A stretch of 64,000 bases of DNA, taken from assembly GCF_021390495.1 (NCBI RefSeq), contig NZ_JAJEJP010000001.1, positions 3,100,001 through 3,164,000 of the forward strand. The letters are read 5' to 3'. Origin of the DNA: Paraburkholderia sp. ZP32-5 (GTDB taxonomy: Bacteria > Pseudomonadota > Gammaproteobacteria > Burkholderiales > Burkholderiaceae). This document shows, piece after piece, positions 28,409-34,902 of the stretch. Position numbers and translations under genes: made by a program. The notes under the pieces are model-generated. The model made no database searches. It was not told the origin of the DNA and saw only the letters and a program-made list of their open reading frames with translations. Each line of letters opens with the position of its first letter. Positions within the stretch are counted from its first letter, which is position 1.

Positions 28409-30099
28409 CACGCGCCCTCCCGATGCACAAGCACGCCCGACGCGCATTCGCGTGTGTCGAGCCGGTACATGAACTGCACACGCCGACGCGCGGCGTCGCA
28501 AGTGAGCGTGAGCTTGAGCACCGCCCCCGGCGACACCGGCGCCATGAACTTCAGACGATCGACCGACGCGAGTTCACGCACCCGCGGCCAGTGACCGGCC
28601 GCGAGCCGCACCGCCCAGTCGACCTGCACGACGCCAGGCAGAATCGGCAGGCCCGGAAAGTGGCCGGCGAAGTGCACGAGCGTCGGTGGCACGCGCAGGT
28701 CGTAGTGGAGCGTGTCGCCGCAGCGCGCCTCCGCGAGCACTTCCATGCCTTCGGCACGCGGCGCGAAGGCGGCGGCAACGGAGCTCGCCGGCAGCTTGCC
28801 ACGCGCATCGAACGGCAAGCTCGCGCGAAACCGCCAGTGACGCGGCAGCACGACTGCGTCGAAGTAATCGGCGAGATGACGGCGCAACGTTTTCGCGAGC
28901 GCGACGCGGCCTTCGTCGCGCAGCGCCGCGCTACCCGCTTCGGTCAGCGCGACGAGCGCACCGACACGTTCGCGCGACGCGCCTTCGAGCGGCACGAGCA
29001 CCGCCTGCGCGACGTACGGATGCAGCGCAACACGCGCTTCGAGCTCCGGCAGCGACACGCGTTTGCCACCGAGCTTCAGCACGCGATCGAGCCTGCCTTG
29101 CAGACGAAAACGGCCATCGGCATCGAATACGATACGGTCGCCGGTACGATGCCAGTCCGCGTGACCGAGGTGCGGCGAGCGCACGCATAACGCGCCGTCT
29201 TCATCGTGCCGCACTTCGGCGCCAGTGACCGGCTGCCATGCATCGCCCTCGTCCTGACGGCGCCACGCGATGCCGCCGGTTTCTGTACTGCCGTAGATTT
29301 CGAGCGGCGCGGCACCATAAGTCGCCGCATAGTGCTGCGCGGCGTCGGCCGCAAGCGGGCCGCCCGACGAAAAAAACGCGCGCGGCGCGGGGTTCAGCGC
29401 GGAGAAGCCCGGCAACGCGGGCCAGCGCGATAGCTGCGCGGGCGTCGACACGATCGCCGTCGTGCCGCACTGGGCAATACGGGCTGCCAACTGCTGCGGC
29501 TCCATGCCGATCGCGCGATCGAACGCGCGGCCCGCCGCGAGCGGCCACAGCACGCGAAACAGCAGACCGTAGATGTGGTGATGCGGCACGCTCGCCAACA
29601 TCGTTGCATCACCGATCAATGCGCCCCAGTGCGTTTCGAGTGTCCGCACTTCGGCGTCGAATTGCGCGAGCGTCTTGCGGATCGGCTTCGGTGTGCCGGT
29701 GCTGCCGGACGTGTACAGCGTGAGCGGCGCGTCAGGGTCGATCGGGTAATCGATGTGGGTCGCGTCGGCGGGCGAAACGAACGGCGGCAAGTCCGCGTCC
29801 GTCAACATGAAGTCGTACGCGTCGGCCAGATCGGCGAGATAGCCCGGCGTCGCGTTGGCCGGAATCACCGGCTCCTTGCCGCGCGCCAATAGCGCGAACA
29901 ACGCGCAGGCGAAATCGAATGGATCGTCGATACACAGCGCGCAACGTGATGCGCGCTTTGTATCGACACGCGCGGCGAGCGCCGCGACGCGCGCGCGGAA
30001 CGCGTTGCGATCGAGCAGCGTGGCGCCATCGCGGCATACCGGCGTATCGGGCGCGGCGAGTGCGGCTTCGGCCGACAACAGATCGTGCAATGCGATCAT
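28408..30099 (-). CDS. AMP-dependent aryl-acid ligase fused to a hotdog dehydratase-like domain
   Basis: This 563-residue protein has an ANL-family adenylation domain with the P-loop LYTSGSTGTPKPIRK (about 128-142), EIYGSTETGGIAWR, the TGDRIVFDADGRF segment and the C-terminal lysine region near DARGKLP. It should activate the aromatic starter acid and load it on an acyl carrier protein. The last 100 residues (about 464-563) read as a FabZ-like hotdog with HFAGHFPGLPILPGVVQ. In several described clusters ligase and small dehydratase are separate genes, so this is a fusion. ATGA and TGATG overlaps with neighbours. Confidence 0.88.
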   Translation of the reverse strand: MIALHDLLSAEAALAAPDTPVCRDGATLLDRNAFRARVAALAARVDTKRASRCALCIDDPFDFACALFALLARGKEPVIPANATPGYLADLADAYDFMLTDADLPPFVSPADATHIDYPIDPDAPLTLYTSGSTGTPKPIRKTLAQFDAEVRTLETHWGALIGDATMLASVPHHHIYGLLFRVLWPLAAGRAFDRAIGMEPQQLAARIAQCGTTAIVSTPAQLSRWPALPGFSALNPAPRAFFSSGGPLAADAAQHYAATYGAAPLEIYGSTETGGIAWRRQDEGDAWQPVTGAEVRHDEDGALCVRSPHLGHADWHRTGDRIVFDADGRFRLQGRLDRVLKLGGKRVSLPELEARVALHPYVAQAVLVPLEGASRERVGALVALTEAGSAALRDEGRVALAKTLRRHLADYFDAVVLPRHWRFRASLPFDARGKLPASSVAAAFAPRAEGMEVLAEARCGDTLHYDLRVPPTLVHFAGHFPGLPILPGVVQVDWAVRLAAGHWPRVRELASVDRLKFMAPVSPGAVLKLTLTCDAARRRVQFMYRLDTRECASGVLVHREGA

Positions 30100-30764
30100 G
30101 ACGCCTCCGAACCCGCGCGCGCGATGCGAGGCAGCACGAACAGGCGCCGCCACCCGAATTCACCGACAAGCAGCACGCCGATCAACCCATAAGCGATCAC
30201 GCCGTTGTACAGCGACCAGTTCGCGCGACTCCAAGCCAGCGCCGTATAGACGGAAAACGCGCCGTTCAGCACGAAGAATCCGCACCAGATCTGAGTGACG
30301 CGTCGCGTATAACGCACTGCGCCAGGCGGCAGATCGGGCTGGCCGAGCCGCGCAAACTTTTCGATCATCGACGGTCCGTGCACGAGCGTGGCGCCGAACG
30401 CGATCAGCAATCCGAGGTTGACGAGCGACGGGTAGAAACGCAGCAGCAGTTCGCTGCCGGTGACGACGATCGCCGCGGAGGCGCCGCTCAACAGCGCCGC
30501 CACCGCCCAGTCGAGCGCGGATAGCTGTCGCAGCGACATTGCAACCGGGCCGCCGCCCGCCCAGCGCTGCAGCCACAGCGTCGCGAGCAACATCAAGCCG
30601 ACGAGACGCGGCGCATTCCAATGCCATGCGCATAAAATCAGCGCGGGGTAAGCAAATTTCAGCAGGACCTGCACGACGGCCCTGCTCGAACGATGCCGGG
30701 TGCCGGACCTGATTCCGGAGCAGCCTGGCTCAGACATCCGCAATCGCGAGCGCTCGGCTGGCAT
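30096..30764 (-). CDS. COG4648-type membrane protein of aryl-polyene clusters
   Basis: This 222-residue inner-membrane protein has about six hydrophobic segments. The C-terminal half (RRVTQIWCGFFVLNGAFSVY, ALAWSRANWSLYNGVIAYGL) matches the COG4648 family, nearly always found beside acyl carrier proteins in aryl-polyene operons. Its biochemical role is not known. The first 27 residues are polar and unusual; an in-frame ATG at 30737 is an alternative start. The ATG at 30764 overlaps the stop codon of the preceding carrier protein. Confidence 0.8.
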   Translation of the reverse strand: MPAERSRLRMSEPGCSGIRSGTRHRSSRAVVQVLLKFAYPALILCAWHWNAPRLVGLMLLATLWLQRWAGGGPVAMSLRQLSALDWAVAALLSGASAAIVVTGSELLLRFYPSLVNLGLLIAFGATLVHGPSMIEKFARLGQPDLPPGAVRYTRRVTQIWCGFFVLNGAFSVYTALAWSRANWSLYNGVIAYGLIGVLLVGEFGWRRLFVLPRIARAGSEAS

Positions 30765-31015
30765 CAGCCTTGGGCCGCGAGCAGCGATTCGACCGCCGCG
30801 ATCACATCGCCGACGGTGCGCACGGATTTGAAGTTCTCCGGCTTGATGCGGCGGCCGGTCATTTCCTGGAGCTTGATCGCGAGATCAACGGCGTCGATGC
30901 TATCGAGATCGAGGTCTTCGAACAGGTGCGCGTCGGGCGTCACGCGTTCGGGCTCGATCGCGAAATTGTCGTGAAAGATCGCGCGGATGCGCTCAAGAAT
31001 CTCGGTCTCCGACAT
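30764..31015 (-). CDS. Acyl carrier protein 2 of the pigment cluster
   Basis: This 83-residue acyl carrier protein has the phosphopantetheine site Ser39 in LFEDLDLDSIDAVDLAIKL. The four-helix pattern is complete. Two different carrier proteins in tandem are standard for aryl-polyene systems, one often serving initiation and the other elongation. It starts three bases after the stop of the first carrier protein, the only junction of the operon without overlap. Confidence 0.92.
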   Translation of the reverse strand: MSETEILERIRAIFHDNFAIEPERVTPDAHLFEDLDLDSIDAVDLAIKLQEMTGRRIKPENFKSVRTVGDVIAAVESLLAAQG

Positions 31016-31018
31016 GGT

Positions 31019-31318
31019 TCACTCCCCCTTCTTTGTGATTTCGTTCGCAGCGTGCGCCGCTTTGCGCTGACTTTCGACCAACGCGGCAAGCGTGTTGATC
31101 GAACGAAAGTGCTCGCGCGTGCGCTCATCGTTCGCCGCGATGGTCAGTTGGTATTGTCTTCGCAGCACGATGCCGATTTCGAGCGCGTCGATCGAATCGA
31201 GACCGATGCCGTCGGAACCGAACAACGGCGCATCGTCGTCGATGTCGGCCGGGCTCAGATCTTCGAGATCGAGTGCTTCGATCAGCAATTTTTTAATTTC
31301 GAGTTTTAAAGAATCCAT
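31019..31318 (-). CDS. Acyl carrier protein 1 of the pigment cluster
   Basis: This 99-residue acyl carrier protein has attachment site Ser42 in SDGIGLDSIDALEIGI. It differs from its neighbour by a longer C-terminal tail rich in Lys and Ala. The start overlaps the end of the acyltransferase gene by 26 bases. Likely holds the growing polyene chain or the activated aryl starter. Confidence 0.92.
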   Translation of the reverse strand: MDSLKLEIKKLLIEALDLEDLSPADIDDDAPLFGSDGIGLDSIDALEIGIVLRRQYQLTIAANDERTREHFRSINTLAALVESQRKAAHAANEITKKGE

Positions 31319-32087
31319 AGTCGAACAGATGCCGGGTAATGTGGGCTTCGACGGCCTTCGTCACGCTGCGCGCCGCGATGGCCGGGCTCGTATCGGTGGC
31401 CGCCAGTGCGTCGACGCCTAGCGGCGCGAGCACGTTCACGCGTATGCGGAACGCGCGCGCCGGCACGTCGTGCCAGCGCATCTGCCGCGTAAAGACGGGT
31501 GGATCGCAATCCATCAGCACCGGCACGATCGGCGCGCCGGCCTTCAGCGCCATATGCGCGAAACCGCGCGAAAAGGCATGCAGCCGGTTCGGTGCCGGGC
31601 TGCGGGTGCCCTCGGGAAAAACGATCACCGTATAGCCGGCTGCAAGCTGGCGCGCGCCCGCGTCGACGAGTTCGACGGCGTCCGCGTTGCTCACGTATTC
31701 CGCTGCGCGCACGATGCCCCAGAAACATGGGTTGCGCCAATGTGCGCTCTTGACGATGCAGCACGCGCGAGGCGTAAGCGACAGCAGCACCATCACATCG
31801 AGATAGGTAGGGTGATTCGCGACGACGATCGCCGGGCCGCCCGCGCGTAGTGCCTGCGCGCCCGACACCTCGAGTTCCATCACGCCGATCGCGCGCAGCG
31901 CCGCGACGAGCGCGCGGAAAAAAACGTGGATGACGGCCGTCACCGCGCGCAGCCGCGACGCGCGATGCGGCCACAGCCACGCGAGCGGAAACACCAGCAC
32001 CGAAAACAGCAAGCCGCATGCGCCGAATACAACGAAGGCTATGCCGGTCGCGAAAAAACGCCACAGATAATCAAGCCGCGCGGTCAT
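31293..32087 (-). CDS. PlsC-type 1-acylglycerol-3-phosphate acyltransferase of the pigment cluster
   Basis: This 264-residue membrane-associated acyltransferase has an N-terminal hydrophobic hairpin (about 11-40) and the four PlsC blocks. These include NHPTYLD, which gives the catalytic His92 and Asp97, and VFPEGTRS with Glu159. It corresponds to the acyltransferase that follows the chain-length-factor gene in aryl-polyene operons and probably transfers the polyene or a fatty acid to a lipid anchor. The start at 32087 overlaps the preceding gene by 17 bases. Confidence 0.88.
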   Translation of the reverse strand: MTARLDYLWRFFATGIAFVVFGACGLLFSVLVFPLAWLWPHRASRLRAVTAVIHVFFRALVAALRAIGVMELEVSGAQALRAGGPAIVVANHPTYLDVMVLLSLTPRACCIVKSAHWRNPCFWGIVRAAEYVSNADAVELVDAGARQLAAGYTVIVFPEGTRSPAPNRLHAFSRGFAHMALKAGAPIVPVLMDCDPPVFTRQMRWHDVPARAFRIRVNVLAPLGVDALAATDTSPAIAARSVTKAVEAHITRHLFDYGFFKTRN

Positions 32088-32766
32088 GCCAGCTCCAATG
32101 CCACAGCGCGCCGGCATGTTGCCAGCACGCGGGCTGCGCGGTTTCCAGGCAGTGCAGCAGCGCCTGGCTCTGAGTCGGGAAGCTGCGGATGTCGCCCGCG
32201 GGAAGCTCGTCGGCTCGCGACAACGAGCAAACGATGTGTCCTGTGCACTCGCTGCGATCCAGCAAAAGTGCAATCGCACCGCCCTGCACTTCGTCCTCGA
32301 TCGTGCCGTACGCGAGATCGGCCGGTTCGTCGGCGTACACGAGCAGCACCGGTGAGGCGGGCTGTGTCTCGTATTGCGCATACGCTTCGAGCATTGCGTA
32401 GCCAAGCGTCTGTGCGCCGGCCGATACCGCGTTCGCCGCCGAACGGTCGCCGCGCGCGATACCGAACACGCCGGTCATCGCGTTCAGTACCGACAGGCTG
32501 AATGCAGTCGGCGACACCGGCTCGCCCGCGCTGATCGAGCGCAGGATGTCCGTGGTGCGCCGCAATTCCCCGTGCCGCGACGCAAACACGACGCGCGCCG
32601 GCTCCCGCGCGACGCAGTCGTGCGCGACCTTGAGCGCCACTTTGGACAGCGTGCTGAGACGCCGCCGCACGATCGGCTCGATAAAGCCGATATCGGGTGT
32701 GGCGGATGCGGTAGCCGGCCAGCTAGACCAGCGACCGACCGGAATGGTCCAATGCAGATCGGGCAT
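32071..32766 (-). CDS. Truncated ketosynthase-like protein (chain-length factor type, ApeC-like)
   Basis: This 231-residue protein resembles only the N-terminal half of a beta-ketoacyl synthase: VVFASRHGELRRTTDIL, PTAFSLSVLNAMTG and the SAGAQTLGYAMLEAY segment. There is no active-site cysteine at the nucleophile elbow. In aryl-polyene systems such proteins act as a partner of the ApeO-type ketosynthase. It is the first gene of the 16-gene operon. ATG 32766 is chosen; an in-frame upstream ATG at 32826 would add 20 residues unlike the family. Confidence 0.82.
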   Translation of the reverse strand: MPDLHWTIPVGRWSSWPATASATPDIGFIEPIVRRRLSTLSKVALKVAHDCVAREPARVVFASRHGELRRTTDILRSISAGEPVSPTAFSLSVLNAMTGVFGIARGDRSAANAVSAGAQTLGYAMLEAYAQYETQPASPVLLVYADEPADLAYGTIEDEVQGGAIALLLDRSECTGHIVCSLSRADELPAGDIRSFPTQSQALLHCLETAQPACWQHAGALWHWSWHDRAA

Positions 32767-33426
32767 ACAGTGTTCACGCGTAGAAACGAAGAAGAGGCTA
32801 AAGCGCCTGACCAGATACAGCGTCACAGCGTTCAGCGCGGCGCGGATCGGGGTTCCGGAATCGATCGGTCTTCTTTTGGGAACTCGGCGAATTATCGGCA
32901 GGCGGCGCCTGATTATTTAGGCCTAAGCGTCAATTTACGCAAAGTTGGCTCGTGTTTCTTTCGTGGCCGAAATCATACTGAAGATTACGGATTAAATCAG
33001 CCGAAAAGAGGTCTCTATTTTTTCGCACCGTTAAAACAACAGATTGTTAGGTGATTTCACAAAATCGCAGCGCACAACGTGTCCAAGGCCGCCCCAAGCG
33101 AGTTTCGGCGCCTTCCGGGGGCCGACATCCATGGACGTTGCCCGGCAATCCGAGGCGCCCCGACCTTTCATTCTGCTTTCCTTGCGCACCTGTTGCGGAG
33201 CGCTACGCCATGCGCCTCATTTAGCGCCCAGCCGCCGTTGCAACTTCCGGCCAACACTCGCGGAGGGAGCCTGGCCAGTTATGCTCCGCCCCTCATAGAG
33301 GAGTGGCCGCCCCGCGGCCCGTCCGCCGTCTTTTACTAGTGCGTCGCATGAGTGGCTCGCGAGGACGCCTGATCAGACAGCGGTATGGATGCTTTGGCGC
33401 CCCGCCCACGAGAGCGTCGCCAAACA
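32767..33426. other. Gene-poor, partly AT-rich leader of the pigment operon
   Basis: No gene is supported here. The 32900-33060 part is markedly AT-richer than the rest of the window and is the expected promoter region of the minus-strand pigment operon. A possible minus-strand promoter is TTGCGT at about 32941-32946 with TAAATA 17 bases on, which is a weak match. A 10-base palindrome TTAGGCCTAA lies at 32917-32926 and could be a regulator site. From 33060 to 33426 the sequence is high-GC with no recognisable reading frame. Confidence 0.4.
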
Positions 33427-33660
33427 ATGTCCCACCCCGATCACGAAAAGCCGACCGAACCAAGCGCGCCCGATGAGCGCACGCGTGAGCAGTTGCTCAA
33501 GGAAAACGAGTCCCTGCGCGCGGAGGTAGCCTATCTAAAAAGCTCGATGCCCTGCCTCAGGCGAAGAATCAGGCCGTGCAAAAAGAAAAACCGCAAATAG
33601 CGCAGCAGCTCAGGATTCGCCCACGCACAAGCTTTTGTACGCAGTCGCCCAAGTGTCCCA
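33427..33660 (+). pseudogene. Decayed IS3-family transposase fragment
   Basis: The frame starting at 33427 encodes SHPDHEKPTEPS, then REQLLKENESLRAEVAYLK, the leucine-zipper end of an IS3/IS150-type OrfA. A base missing in the A-run near 33540 breaks the frame. After a +1 shift it continues as KLDALPQAKNQAVQKEKPQI, the usual OrfA/OrfB junction. No helix-turn-helix part, DDE domain or terminal inverted repeats could be found, so it is a short remnant. It abuts the acetamidase cluster. Confidence 0.65.
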
Positions 33661-33732
33661 ATTCTGTCGCCCGTACGATCTGCCATCGGTCGTGTTCTAC
33701 CGATCGCACACTCTTACGGAGCTTCAGAAAGC

Positions 33733-34764
33733 ATGCTTCACGAACTGCCAGCCATCCAGAAAAATGTCCACTGGGGATATTTCGACGCGGCGCTCGCGCC
33801 CGCACTGATCGTCGACAGCGGCGACTTCGTTCGTGCCGAAGCGGTCACGCATCACGCCGGCGACGCACCCGATCTGATGATGGACGACAAGGTGCGCGCG
33901 CTCTACGACACGATTCCCGAATCCGATCGCCAACCCGGCGTGCACCTGATGACAGGACCGATCTTCGTCAGAGACGCGAAGCCTGGAGACCTGCTCGAGG
34001 TGCGTTATCTGCAAATGATTCCGCGCTTCAACTACGGCTCGAATCTCGCGGCGCACTGGGGTCATCTGTTCAGCGACTTCGACAAGGAACGGGTGACGAT
34101 TTACGAACTCGACCGGGCATCGAACACGGCTCACGCGCTGTATGCGTACGACTATCCCGGCAAATATCTGGTGCCGGGCAAACGCTCGGAGATTCGCGAC
34201 TGCTGCCGCGAACCCGCGCTCGCGGGCGTTCGCGTGCCGGTACGCCCCCATCTGGGCACCGCGGGCGTCGCGCCGGACGTCGCTGGTCGCGTCAGTACCG
34301 TGCCACCGGGCGCGCATGGCGGCAATATCGACAACTGGCGCATCGGCGCGGGCGCGACCATGTACTACCCGGTCGCCGTGGACGGCGGCCTGTTCTCGAT
34401 CGGCGATCCGCACGTATCGCAAGGCGATGGCGAAATCAGCGGTACCGCGATCGAAGCGTCGCTCAACGTGATGTTCCAGATCGTGTTGCGGCGCGACTTC
34501 AGCTTTCCGTCGCCGCTGCTGGAAACACCGGACTACTGGATCGTGCACGGCTTCGACGAAGACCTCGACATCGCGACGAAGAACGCGTCCCGCGACATGT
34601 TGCGGCTGCTCGTCGAACAGCAGGGACTGTCGCGCGATGACGCCTATTCGCTGATGAGCGTCGCCGCGGATTTCTCCGTGACACAGGTCGTCGATGGCCG
34701 TCAGGGCATTCACTGCAAGATGCCCCGAAGCATTTTTCCTCCGATGAAAAAGCCCCGCGCATGA
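33733..34764 (+). CDS. Acetamidase/formamidase family protein
   Basis: This 343-residue cytoplasmic hydrolase of the FmdA/AmdA family releases ammonia from formamide, acetamide or related short amides. Family signatures are VHWGYFDAALAP near the start, HLMTGPIFVRDAKPGD, GAHGGNIDNWRIGAG and SIGDPHVSQGDGEISGTAIE. It is a paralogue of the second half of the next gene product (same HWGYF, GGN-D and GDPH-SQGD motifs). It opens a cluster with an ABC importer and a MetX-like hydrolase. No good Shine-Dalgarno precedes ATG 33733. Confidence 0.88.
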   Translation: MLHELPAIQKNVHWGYFDAALAPALIVDSGDFVRAEAVTHHAGDAPDLMMDDKVRALYDTIPESDRQPGVHLMTGPIFVRDAKPGDLLEVRYLQMIPRFNYGSNLAAHWGHLFSDFDKERVTIYELDRASNTAHALYAYDYPGKYLVPGKRSEIRDCCREPALAGVRVPVRPHLGTAGVAPDVAGRVSTVPPGAHGGNIDNWRIGAGATMYYPVAVDGGLFSIGDPHVSQGDGEISGTAIEASLNVMFQIVLRRDFSFPSPLLETPDYWIVHGFDEDLDIATKNASRDMLRLLVEQQGLSRDDAYSLMSVAADFSVTQVVDGRQGIHCKMPRSIFPPMKKPRA

Positions 34765-34902
34765 CCTGTGCGCACGCGCCATGACAGTGCGCTTGCGCAC
34801 CGTCGTAGCGCGCTGCGGCCGCGCGAACGGCGTCGTTGTCGATGGCACGGACATTGCCTTTTTGTCACCCGACTGACGTTCGTCAGCGTCCGGGAGCCTG
34901 GG

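Noticed and set aside
34768..34902. N-terminal extension of the AraC-acetamidase fusion from a GTG
   Set aside because: The 45 added residues are Arg-rich and unlike the family, and the TTG at 34903 has a proper Shine-Dalgarno sequence.
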